Shown here piece after piece: positions 1-5,830 of a stretch of DNA of 6,636 bases. The stretch is from Lawsonibacter sp. GTDB lineage: Bacteria; Bacillota; Clostridia; Oscillospirales; Oscillospiraceae. Numbering within the stretch: position 1 is the stretch's first letter; the number at the start of each line of letters is the position of its first letter. The stretch lies in assembly GCA_022793355.1 (NCBI GenBank), contig JAAWCR010000168.1:1-6636 (forward strand), in the 5' to 3' direction. The notes beneath the pieces were generated by a model. It was not told the DNA's origin and searched no databases. It was given only the letters and a program-made list of their open reading frames with translations. The position numbers and the translations under genes are program-made.

Positions 1-122
1 ACTCCGCCCTTATCGTGCATAACCGGAGTATAGCCGAGACTTTTGATAAAATCGCTGACATCGTTTCGGACATGCTTTAAATCATAGTAAGTCGAACTGA
101 CAAAAACTCTAGGCGTTGCCAT
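1..122 (-). CDS. DUF4062 domain protein, N-terminal part only (runs off left edge)
   Basis: Reading minus from the ATG at 122-120 gives 40 complete codons, open to the window edge. The protein begins MATPRVFVSSTYYDLKHVRN and continues with a DFIKSLGY segment and VMHDKGG. The hydrophobic strand followed by VSSTYYDL and then an amphipathic helix ending before a G-Y-x-P-V strand is the hallmark start of DUF4062 (TIR-like alpha/beta fold). From family knowledge, DUF4062 usually forms the N-terminal module of larger proteins, often with a STAND-type NTPase or another C-terminal effector, and some members sit in candidate anti-phage loci; the part that would decide this is outside the window. The start is chosen because a GGGAGG ribosome site (about 131-136) lies 8 bases upstream. 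The ATG at 126 meets a stop after five codons. Codons are AT-rich, unlike the genes to the right. Confidence 0.88.
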   Translation of the reverse strand, partial: MATPRVFVSSTYYDLKHVRNDVSDFIKSLGYTPVMHDKGG

Positions 123-165
123 TCATAATTCCTCCCAGTATTTTTATTTGGCTGCAATCACAAAA

Positions 166-194
166 AGCATAACATAAAAAAGTGAATTCTGCAA
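166..194 (-). promoter_or_regulatory. Predicted promoter of the DUF4062 gene
   Basis: On the minus strand a TTGCAG box (194-189) and a TATGCT box (171-166) are 17 bases apart, and a TG dinucleotide one base before the -10 gives an extended -10. The predicted start is about 35 bases before the DUF4062 start codon. The -35 match is weak, so the extended -10 carries most of the prediction. Confidence 0.45.
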
Positions 195-216
195 TATTTT
201 CATATTTTGATAAACA

Positions 217-241
217 GAGCGGCGCCCCGGGGGCGCCGCTC
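217..241 (-). terminator. GC-rich hairpin, probable terminator of the transporter/epimerase operon
   Basis: Bases 217-228 and 230-241 are perfect reverse complements (GAGCGGCGCCCC / GGGGCGCCGCTC). The stem starts 7 bases past the epimerase stop codon. On the minus strand it is followed by TGTTTATC, a weak U-tract, so termination may be incomplete and could leak toward the DUF4062 promoter. It also marks the switch from GC-rich to AT-rich DNA. Confidence 0.7.
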
Positions 242-248
242 CGCACAT

Positions 249-1124
249 TTATTCAAAACAGATGGAATAGGCCAGCGTCTTTTCCTCCCCGGGCTGGAGC
301 AGGACGCAGAAGGGTTTGTCCTCAAACCTGCCGCTCTCGTCGTCCCAGGCGGCGCAGCCCTGCCAGGGCTCCAGGCACAGGAAGGGGGCCCCCGGCTTGG
401 TCCAGAAGGCCACCATGGGGAACTGGGTGAAATTCAGCCGCACGCCGCATCCCGTCTCCTTGTGGACCAGCGACACGTTTTCCGACCGGAGGAGGCTGAA
501 AATGATGGTGTCCAGCCGGGCGAAAAGGTCGTAGCGCAAGGGAATGCGCCCATCCCCGACGAGCATGGGCTCGGTCGAGGCGTGGCGGATAATGCCCTCC
601 GGGGTGAGCAGATGGCTGGCCGCCCGCTCTGGAAGGTCAAAGACCAGCTCATAGTCCTCAAAGCGCTCCCCCTCCTTCAGGGGACAGCGGATGGCGGTAT
701 GGCCGCCGACGCAGAAGGGCATGGGAACGGCGTTGGGATTCGTCACCGCGAAGGTGGTGGAAAAGCCGTCCTCCAGCAGCCGGTGGGTCACCCGCAGCAC
801 AAACGGGTAGGGGTAGCGGGCCAGGGTCTCCTCGTTCTCCCGCAGCTCCAGGGTGATAAAGTCTTCCTCCTGTTCCACCGGGGTAAACTCCATTCCCCGG
901 GCAAAGCCGTGGCGGCCCATCTCACAGGTTTTGCCGTCAATTTGAATCTTGCCATCTTTTAACGAGCCCACAATGGGAAACAGAATGGGGTTTTGGCCCG
1001 ACCAGAAGGCCGGGTCTCCTTGCCAGATATATTCCCGGCCGGCTCCGTCCCGCAAGGAGACCAATTCCCCGCCTTTGCTCCGGACTGCCGCCCGCAGCTC
1101 GCCCCTGCTCAGCTCAAAATTCAT
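249..1124 (-). CDS. Aldose 1-epimerase family protein (LacX-like mutarotase)
   Basis: A 291-residue cytoplasmic protein of the aldose epimerase / galactose mutarotase-like superfamily, whose members interconvert alpha and beta anomers of hexoses or hexose phosphates. The length and the sequence match the LacX-type subgroup rather than the roughly 340-residue GalM type. Visible family features are NPILFPIVGSL near residues 45-55, the GRHGFAR block with the first catalytic-type His at 72, the CVGGHTAI block with the second His at 142, and LCLEPWQG with the catalytic-type Glu at 252. All key residues are present, so it should be active. The true sugar is unknown. The start is supported by GAGGAGG (1134-1140) 9 bases upstream. 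It lies 28 bases downstream of the transporter gene, with no terminator between, so the two are probably co-transcribed. No signal peptide is visible. Confidence 0.92.
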   Translation of the reverse strand: MNFELSRGELRAAVRSKGGELVSLRDGAGREYIWQGDPAFWSGQNPILFPIVGSLKDGKIQIDGKTCEMGRHGFARGMEFTPVEQEEDFITLELRENEETLARYPYPFVLRVTHRLLEDGFSTTFAVTNPNAVPMPFCVGGHTAIRCPLKEGERFEDYELVFDLPERAASHLLTPEGIIRHASTEPMLVGDGRIPLRYDLFARLDTIIFSLLRSENVSLVHKETGCGVRLNFTQFPMVAFWTKPGAPFLCLEPWQGCAAWDDESGRFEDKPFCVLLQPGEEKTLAYSICFE

Positions 1125-1152
1125 GGTGTTTCGCCTCCTCGAATTATTTCGG

Positions 1153-2478
1153 TTAAAATGCCACCTTCAAAAACAGGGCCACAGCACAAAGAATCATGGC
1201 GCAGGGGACATAGAGATACCGGCCCAGGCCGTACCACACCGCCCCGGCAGACTTCTTCGCCCCACAGTTGATCTCTTCCATCAGCTCCTCCCGCCGCATA
1301 ATCCAGAACCAGGACAGCGCGCCCAGGGTGGCCCCGATGGGGATGATATAGATGGACACAATGTCCATCCAGGGACCCCACTTGGAAATGGGCTCCATGT
1401 TGACTCCAATCCCCAGGCATATCACGCACAGGAGCACCAGCATCACCTTCCGGTTCAGCCGGGGGAAGCGGTGCAGCAGGGATTCCCCCACCGCCTCAAA
1501 CATGTTTTGCAGGGAGCTGACCCCGGCAAACACCATGGCGGTATACAGAATCACGGCGAACAGCCGCCCCAGGGGGATGTCCTGTAGGATACGGGGCAGC
1601 GTGACAAAGAGCAGGGAGGGTCCCGCCCCTATGTCCAGCCCGTAGGCGAAGCAGGCGGGGATAATCACCAGGGCGGCTACCAGGGCGGCGATGGTGTCGA
1701 ACAGGGCGGTCTGTCTGGCCAGGGACACCACATCCTCCTCGGGCCGAAGGTAGGCCCCGTAGACAATCATGCCGCTGCCCGTGATGGACAAGGAGAAAAA
1801 CGCCTGGCCCATGGCCCAGATCCACACCATGGGGTCCAGAAGGTCCTCCCACCGGGGGGTGAACATATACTTGTAGCCATCCGCCGCCCCGGGCAGAAAG
1901 GCTACCCGGACGGCCAGAATGAGAAAGATAACGAAAAACAGGGGCATCATCACCTTGTTGGTCCGCTCGATGCTCCTGGCCCCCAGGAGGAGTGTGAGCA
2001 GTGTGCCCACCACCACAATCACATGGAAGGGCACCACCGAGTAGTCCGACAGGGAAAAGCTCTCAAACCAGGGGCCGGGGTCCACCGTCATCAGCGAACC
2101 GCCCACCGAGGCGGCGAAGGCCTTGAGCACATAGGAGATAATCACCGCGTAGCCCAGGGCGATGCACATCGAGCCGGCCAGGGGCAGCCAGCCCAGCGCC
2201 CCGCCGGCGGGACCCAGTTCCTTCTTCCGGCTGGCCCAGGCCATTCGGTAGGAGCCCAGGGTGCCTGTATGGGCACGGCGGCCCACCGCGTATTCAGCGG
2301 ACAGGCCCACCGTGCCGAACAGCAGGATGAAAAACAGGTAGGCCAGCAGGAAAGCGCCGCCGCCGTTGCTCCCCATTTTGGACGGAAAGCCCCACACGTT
2401 CGCCATGCCCACCGCAGAGCCCACCGCAGACAGCACAAAGCCCCAGCTGCTGGTAAAATGCCGTTTTTTCTCACTCAT
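1153..2478 (-). CDS. Sodium-dependent transporter, NSS (SNF) family
   Basis: A 441-residue inner-membrane symporter of the neurotransmitter:sodium symporter family (LeuT fold), expected to import an amino acid or related solute with Na+. TM1 (about residues 12-31) carries the signature GSAVGMANVWGFP, including the unwound Na+/substrate segment, and is followed by SNGGGAFL. TM6 (about 219-244) has the AFFSLSITGSGMIVYGAY signature with its glycine break. TM8 (about 316-332) has AGVSSLQ, whose serine pair corresponds to the Na2 site. About 11 helices are predictable, usual for short bacterial members. Substrate specificity cannot be read from the sequence; amino acid is the family default. The ATG at 2478 is preferred over an in-frame ATG at 2550: AAGGAG (2494-2489) lies 10 bases before it, the protein then starts MSEKKRHFTSSWGF as expected for the family, and the longer reading would cross the promoter. 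The epimerase gene follows after 28 bases. Confidence 0.95.
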   Translation of the reverse strand: MSEKKRHFTSSWGFVLSAVGSAVGMANVWGFPSKMGSNGGGAFLLAYLFFILLFGTVGLSAEYAVGRRAHTGTLGSYRMAWASRKKELGPAGGALGWLPLAGSMCIALGYAVIISYVLKAFAASVGGSLMTVDPGPWFESFSLSDYSVVPFHVIVVVGTLLTLLLGARSIERTNKVMMPLFFVIFLILAVRVAFLPGAADGYKYMFTPRWEDLLDPMVWIWAMGQAFFSLSITGSGMIVYGAYLRPEEDVVSLARQTALFDTIAALVAALVIIPACFAYGLDIGAGPSLLFVTLPRILQDIPLGRLFAVILYTAMVFAGVSSLQNMFEAVGESLLHRFPRLNRKVMLVLLCVICLGIGVNMEPISKWGPWMDIVSIYIIPIGATLGALSWFWIMRREELMEEINCGAKKSAGAVWYGLGRYLYVPCAMILCAVALFLKVAF

Positions 2479-2488
2479 AGGTTCTTTT

Positions 2489-2494
2489 CTCCTT
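2489..2494 (-). promoter_or_regulatory. Ribosome binding site fixing the NSS transporter start
   Basis: AAGGAG on the minus strand, 10 bases before the ATG at 2478. No comparable site precedes the in-frame ATG at 2550, so this site decides in favour of the 441-residue protein. Confidence 0.75.
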
Positions 2495-2514
2495 CTCTTT
2501 CCACTGTAGTCCCT

Positions 2515-2543
2515 AGTATAATATAAAATGCGCAAAAAGGCAA
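2515..2543 (-). promoter_or_regulatory. Predicted sigma-A promoter of the transporter/epimerase operon
   Basis: On the minus strand TTGCCT (2543-2538) and TATACT (2520-2515) are separated by exactly 17 bases in an AT-rich patch. Transcription would begin near 2508, giving a leader of about 30 bases. The -10 matches the consensus at five of six positions and the -35 at four of six. Confidence 0.65.
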
Positions 2544-2587
2544 CGAACAAATCCGCAAACCCCTAAAATTTTGCCGGCTCGGGGTGA

Positions 2588-2623
2588 AAAATCCCCGGAG
2601 GGCTGCGGCCCTCCGGGGATTTT
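2588..2623 (-). terminator. Strong intrinsic terminator after the ClpC-type gene
   Basis: Bases 2588-2603 pair perfectly with 2608-2623, a 16-bp stem (AAAATCCCCGGAGGGC) with a four-base loop. On the minus strand the stem ends in a run of five T. It starts 8 bases past the stop codon. The A/T base of the stem makes it near-symmetric, but on the plus strand only four T follow. It insulates the transporter promoter from ClpC transcription. Confidence 0.9.
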
Positions 2624-2630
2624 GAACCTT

Positions 2631-5060
2631 TTACGCCTGTCTCACCCGCACCTCGTCCCCCTGTGCCATCACTTGAAGGGTGTCGCCCTTCTTCAGCTGC
2701 CCGGCCAGCATCAGGTCGGCGGCGGGGTCCTCCACCAGAGAGGCGATGGCCCGGCGCAGGGGACGCGCGCCATACTCCCGGTCACTCCCCTTCCCCGCCA
2801 GGAGGGATACCGCCGCCTCCTCCACCGCCATGGCGATGCCCAGCTTATCCAGCCGCCGGCGGGTCTCCCCCAAAAGCTGGCGGGTTATGGCGTTGAGGGT
2901 GGGACCGTCCAGGGGGTGGAACACCAGGGCGGCGTCCAAGCGGTTGAGAAACTCCGGGGCGAAGGTGCGCCCGGCGTCGGACAGCACCGCCCGCTCCAGC
3001 TCCTCCCGCTCCGCCTCCCCCCCGGCGGCAAAGCCCAGCCGCTTACCCTTGGCGAACCGCTGGGCCCCCAGGTTGGAGGTCATCACCAACACCGTGTTTC
3101 GAAAGTCGGTCCTGCGCCCCTGGGAGTCGGTGAGCACCCCCTCCTCCATCACCTGGAGGAGGAGGGACCAGATATCCCGGTGGGCCTTCTCCAGCTCGTC
3201 CAGAAGGACCACCGACCAGGGGCGCCGGCGCACCCGCTCGGTGAGCTGGCCCCCCTCCTCGTGGCCCACGTAGCCCGGGGGGGACCCGATGAGCCGGGAG
3301 ACGGTATGGGCCTCCATATACTCAGACATGTCGAAGCGGAGCAGGGCCTCCTCGCTGCCGAAGAGAGCCCGGGCCAGGGAGCGGCACAGCTGGGTCTTAC
3401 CCACCCCGCTGGGGCCCAGAAGGAGGAAGCAGCCCACCGGGCGGCGGGGGTCCTTCAGCCCCAGACGGCCCCGGCGGATGGCCTTCACCACCAGCTCCAC
3501 CGCCTTGTCCTGACCCAAAATATGCCGGCGCAGCGCCTTATCCAGACCGGCCAGGGCCTTTTTGTCCGCCTCGTCCGGGTCGCTGACGGGCACCCCCGTC
3601 CACTGGGAGAGCACCGCCTGGATATGGCGGGGCTCCACGGCAAACTGCCCCTGGCCCGACTGCCACTTCTGCCGCTCCCCCTCCAGCTCCCGGCGAAAGT
3701 CCCGCTCCACGTTGCGCAGGATGGCCGCCTGCTCAAAATCCTGCCGGCGCACCGCGTCGGAAAGCTGGCGGCCAGCCTGGGATACCCGGCCTTCCAGGCG
3801 CTGAAGCTCAGGGGGCAGAGCCTTGCCCGACAGCCGGGCCTGAGCCGCCGCCTCGTCCACCAGGTCAATTGCCTTGTCCGGCAGGAACCGCTGGGGCAGA
3901 TAGCGGCAGGACAGGTCCACCGCCGCCTCCAGGGCGGTATCGGAGATAATCAGGTGGTGATGGGCCTCATACCGGCCTCGAAGCCCCCGCAGGATCGCCA
4001 TAGCCTCCTCCCGGGTGGGCTCCTTTACCGTGATGGGCTGAAAACGGCGCTCCAGGGCGGCGTCCTTTTCGATATATTTCCGGTACTCGTCAATGGTGGT
4101 GGCCCCAATCACCTGCAGCTCCCCCCGGCTGAGGGCGGGCTTAAGGATATTGGCTGCGTCGATGGCCCCCTCGGCGCTGCCCGCCCCCACGATGGTGTGC
4201 AGCTCGTCGATGAAAAGGATGATGTTTCCCGCCCGGCGCACCTCGTTGAGGACGTGCTTCAGCTTTTCCTCAAACTCCCCCCGGTACTTGGTGCCCGCCA
4301 CCATGGCGGACAGATCCAGGGCGTACACCCGCTTGCCCAGGAGATGCGGGGGGGCGTTTCCGTCGGAAATCGCAAGGGCCAGGCCCTCCACCACGGCGGT
4401 CTTGCCCACCCCAGGCTCGCCGATGAGGGCGGGGTTGTTCTTGGTGCGGCGGGAAAGTATCTGCACCAGCCGCTCCAGTTCCTCCTTCCGGCCAATCACC
4501 GGGTCCAGCCGGCCCTCGTTCGCCATGCGGGTCAGGTCCCGGGCGCACTGGTCCAGCTGGCGGGTGTCCCCGCCGGGACGGGCCTCCGGCTCCCGGGCCC
4601 GGGCCTTGGGGGGCGGAACCTCCTCCCCGCCCAGGGAGGCGGAGACCGACCGGTACAGCCCCTCCCCGTCCACCCCGCAGTGGCTGAGCAGGCGGGCCGC
4701 GCCGTTCCCCTTGCCCCGCAGCAGACCCAGCAGAAGATGCTCGGAGTTTACCGCGCGCTGGCCCAGACGGCGGCTCTCCTCCACCGCCCCCTGGATAGCC
4801 AGACAGCAGTTGGGGGTGAGGCCCTGAAAGCTGGACCGGGCGGGCACCCCCATCCCGACCCGCTGGGCAATGGCGGAGCGCAGGGCCTGGCTGTCCGCCC
4901 CCGCCCGGCGCAGGGCCGCCGCCGCCGGACTGAATTCCTGGCTTGCCAGCCCTAACAGCAAATGCTCGCTGCCCACGTAGCTGTGCCCCAGCCGGGCCGC
5001 GTTCTCCTGGGCCAGGCGTATGGCCCCAAGGGCCGTCGATGTGAATTGGCTGTCTGCCAT
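2631..5060 (-). CDS. clpC: ClpC-type AAA+ ATPase, ATP-dependent Clp protease ATP-binding subunit
   Basis: An 809-residue cytoplasmic Hsp100 unfoldase that should feed proteins into ClpP. Two Clp N-terminal repeats (about 1-145, each with an SEHLLLGL motif) are followed by a charged linker. D1 has Walker A GEPGVGKT (214-221), pore loop KYRG (258-261) and Walker B ILFIDE (281-286). A UVR-type coiled linker (about 435-460, DAVRRQDFEQAA) marks it as ClpC rather than ClpB, which has a far longer middle domain. D2 has Walker A GPSGVGKT (549-556), GSPPGYVG (592-599), Walker B VVLLDE (617-622), sensor 1 TSN (661-663), the FLNR arginine (707) and sensor 2 GARPLRR. A ClpP-docking LGF tripeptide is at 675-677. 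Every catalytic element is intact and the length is normal. It is a single-gene unit: ctsR, mcsA and mcsB, which accompany clpC in many Firmicutes, are not beside it. The start has an AGGTG ribosome site near 5069-5073, with an out-of-frame ATG at 5064 in between. Confidence 0.96.
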   Translation of the reverse strand: MADSQFTSTALGAIRLAQENAARLGHSYVGSEHLLLGLASQEFSPAAAALRRAGADSQALRSAIAQRVGMGVPARSSFQGLTPNCCLAIQGAVEESRRLGQRAVNSEHLLLGLLRGKGNGAARLLSHCGVDGEGLYRSVSASLGGEEVPPPKARAREPEARPGGDTRQLDQCARDLTRMANEGRLDPVIGRKEELERLVQILSRRTKNNPALIGEPGVGKTAVVEGLALAISDGNAPPHLLGKRVYALDLSAMVAGTKYRGEFEEKLKHVLNEVRRAGNIILFIDELHTIVGAGSAEGAIDAANILKPALSRGELQVIGATTIDEYRKYIEKDAALERRFQPITVKEPTREEAMAILRGLRGRYEAHHHLIISDTALEAAVDLSCRYLPQRFLPDKAIDLVDEAAAQARLSGKALPPELQRLEGRVSQAGRQLSDAVRRQDFEQAAILRNVERDFRRELEGERQKWQSGQGQFAVEPRHIQAVLSQWTGVPVSDPDEADKKALAGLDKALRRHILGQDKAVELVVKAIRRGRLGLKDPRRPVGCFLLLGPSGVGKTQLCRSLARALFGSEEALLRFDMSEYMEAHTVSRLIGSPPGYVGHEEGGQLTERVRRRPWSVVLLDELEKAHRDIWSLLLQVMEEGVLTDSQGRRTDFRNTVLVMTSNLGAQRFAKGKRLGFAAGGEAEREELERAVLSDAGRTFAPEFLNRLDAALVFHPLDGPTLNAITRQLLGETRRRLDKLGIAMAVEEAAVSLLAGKGSDREYGARPLRRAIASLVEDPAADLMLAGQLKKGDTLQVMAQGDEVRVRQA

Positions 5061-5150
5061 ACATGGATCACCTCTGCGTCAAAGTCTTTATTTCCATCAT
5101 TCCCGGTTTTTTGCCGCTTTAGACACAGCCGTTCAACCCGGGGACACTCC

Positions 5151-5184
5151 GCCGGGCAGACGCAGCTATCCCCGGCAGACGCGG
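5151..5184. repeat. Short GC-rich direct repeat in the clpC-ferredoxin gap
   Basis: The nine-base GGCAGACGC occurs at 5155-5163 and again at 5174-5182, both preceded by CCGG-like bases, a 19-base period. The surrounding GC-rich, TAGGGC-containing stretch resembles dispersed intergenic elements I associate with Oscillospiraceae genomes, but that resemblance is from memory. The gap 5061-5279 as a whole holds no convincing gene. I could not find a clear sigma-A promoter for clpC in it. Confidence 0.4.
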
Positions 5185-5190
5185 CCCTAC

Positions 5191-5246
5191 AAAATTTTTC
5201 CGCTCCAAAAATTTAGCATTGCATTTTTCAAAAAATGTGCTAGAAT
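5191..5246 (+). promoter_or_regulatory. Predicted strong ferredoxin promoter with A/T upstream element
   Basis: TTGCAT (5219-5224) and TAGAAT (5241-5246) are 16 bases apart, and TG at 5238-5239 one base before the -10 gives an extended -10. Directly upstream, phased A/T tracts at 5191-5199 and 5207-5214 look like an UP element; they are also perfect 8-base inverted repeats around a 7-base spacer. Transcription would begin near 5253, about 27 bases before the start codon. The features together predict high expression, in keeping with an abundant electron carrier. Confidence 0.7.
5214..5242. repeat. Imperfect inverted repeat across the ferredoxin -35/-10 region (possible operator)
   Basis: The outer arms TAGCA (5214-5218) and TGCTA (5238-5242) and the inner arms CATTTTT (5222-5228) and AAAAAATG (5230-5237) are complementary; the left arm carries three extra bases (5219-5221). 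The element covers the -35 and touches the -10, where a repressor would block polymerase. It resembles CIRCE only in its end bases and has the wrong spacing, so no regulator can be named. Confidence 0.4.
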
Positions 5247-5279
5247 AGGGAGTACCATTTTAATGGAGGTGTACATACC

Positions 5280-5450
5280 ATGGCCTATGTTATCAGTGAC
5301 GCTTGCATCAGCTGCGGCTCCTGCGTTGACGGCTGCCCCGTGGGCGCCATCGCTCAGGGCGACTCCCAGTACGTCATCGACGCCGGTGCCTGCATCGATT
5401 GCGGCTCCTGCGCCGGCACCTGCCCCATGGGCGCCATCGCTCAGGGCTAA
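5280..5450 (+). CDS. Clostridial-type 2[4Fe-4S] ferredoxin
   Basis: A 56-residue soluble electron carrier, normal length for clostridial ferredoxins, that would shuttle low-potential electrons among enzymes such as pyruvate:ferredoxin oxidoreductase, hydrogenase or Rnf/Nfn complexes; those partners are family knowledge and are not in the window. It begins MAYVISDACISCGSC. Two full cluster motifs are present: Cys 9, 12, 15, 19-Pro and Cys 38, 41, 44, 48-Pro. Each half ends in GAIAQG, showing the internal duplication typical of the family, with a 29-residue period that is also conserved at DNA level. No extra domain or zinc motif is present. GGAGGT (5265-5270) lies 9 bases before the ATG. It is monocistronic, divergent from clpC, with its own promoter and terminator. 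Confidence 0.97.
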   Translation: MAYVISDACISCGSCVDGCPVGAIAQGDSQYVIDAGACIDCGSCAGTCPMGAIAQG

Positions 5451-5456
5451 AACCGG

Positions 5457-5490
5457 AAAAAACAGCGCCGATTACCGGCGCTGTTTTTTT
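5457..5490. terminator. Bidirectional intrinsic terminator (ferredoxin / XRE operon)
   Basis: AACAGCGCCG (5461-5470) pairs with 5476-5485 around the loop ATTAC. The stem extends by A-T pairs (5457-5460 with 5486-5489), ending in seven T on the plus strand and at least six T on the minus strand. It lies just after the ferredoxin stop and about 40 bases beyond the end of the convergent regulator gene, so it can serve both. Confidence 0.92.
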
Positions 5491-5530
5491 ATGCTCTCAA
5501 AGGATTCCGTGCATTTTTTCTGCATTACGT

Positions 5531-5794
5531 TTATATCTGCGCCGGGCCTTCATACTCCAAAAGGTCCTCAATCTTGCAGTTCAGTACATAGCAGACCTTT
5601 GCCATAAAGTCAAGGTCAACCCGCTCGACCTGATTGGCTCGATAATACCGGTCGATTACCTCATATTTCACTCCGGTAAGCGTTCTCAGGCGATTTCTGG
5701 TGATTCCACGGCGGTTCAGCACTTCCGCAAGCTTGACCCGGACACATCCATATTCCCCTATCTGATAGCTTACCAGGCTTCTTTCCCCATCCAT
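5531..5794 (-). CDS. Small XRE-family (Cro/C1-type HTH) DNA-binding protein
   Basis: An 87-residue predicted DNA-binding protein. The HTH domain covers about residues 19-80: LAEVLNRRGITRNRLRTLTG (helices 1-2), VKYEVIDRYYRA (recognition-helix region), then DLDFMAKVCYVLNCKIEDLLEY, the conserved close of this domain. A short N-terminal extension ending YGCVRVKL is common in clostridial relatives, which supports the full-length start. The start has GGAGG about 8 bases upstream, within 5801-5810. There is no sensor or oligomerisation domain, so it is a minimal regulator or antitoxin-like protein; target unknown. It lies 36 bases downstream of a second XRE gene on the same strand and is probably in its operon. 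Base composition is intermediate between the GC-rich core genes and its AT-rich neighbour. Confidence 0.85.
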   Translation of the reverse strand: MDGERSLVSYQIGEYGCVRVKLAEVLNRRGITRNRLRTLTGVKYEVIDRYYRANQVERVDLDFMAKVCYVLNCKIEDLLEYEGPAQI

Positions 5795-5830
5795 CGTCTG
5801 TCCCTCCCCTCATACCTGGATACCACAGAA

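Noticed and set aside
207..962. 251-codon plus-strand frame opposite the epimerase gene
   Set aside because: It is low-complexity and Gly/Gln/His-rich, with no recognisable domain and no ribosome site. The minus-strand frame has intact catalytic residues.
2479..2550. 24-residue N-terminal extension of the NSS transporter
   Set aside because: The added residues would be encoded by the predicted -35/-10 region, no ribosome site precedes 2550, and family members start close to the TM1 motif.
2571..4955. 794-codon open frame on the plus strand opposite clpC
   Set aside because: The product is a His/Gly/Leu/Pro/Gln-rich shadow without domain motifs. It lies antisense to a clearly real ClpC gene, has no ribosome site, and is explained by high GC content removing stops.
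5066..5085. CtsR operator upstream of clpC
   Set aside because: Only a single imperfect heptad (CGTCAAA) is present; the tandem heptad needed for CtsR is missing.
5155..5182. CRISPR-like direct repeat
   Set aside because: There are only two 9-base copies, with a 10-base gap between them; repeats and spacers are far too short and too few.
5213..5243. CIRCE (HrcA) element at the ferredoxin promoter
   Set aside because: The end bases TTAGCA and TGCTA are similar, but the arms lack CTC/GAG, the total span is 31 instead of 27 bases, and the gene is not a chaperone.
5020..5607. 195-codon plus-strand frame across the clpC-ferredoxin gap
   Set aside because: It reads through the ferredoxin gene in the wrong frame, through its promoter and through its terminator hairpin, and the product has no domain. 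The in-frame ferredoxin with eight placed cysteines is the real gene.
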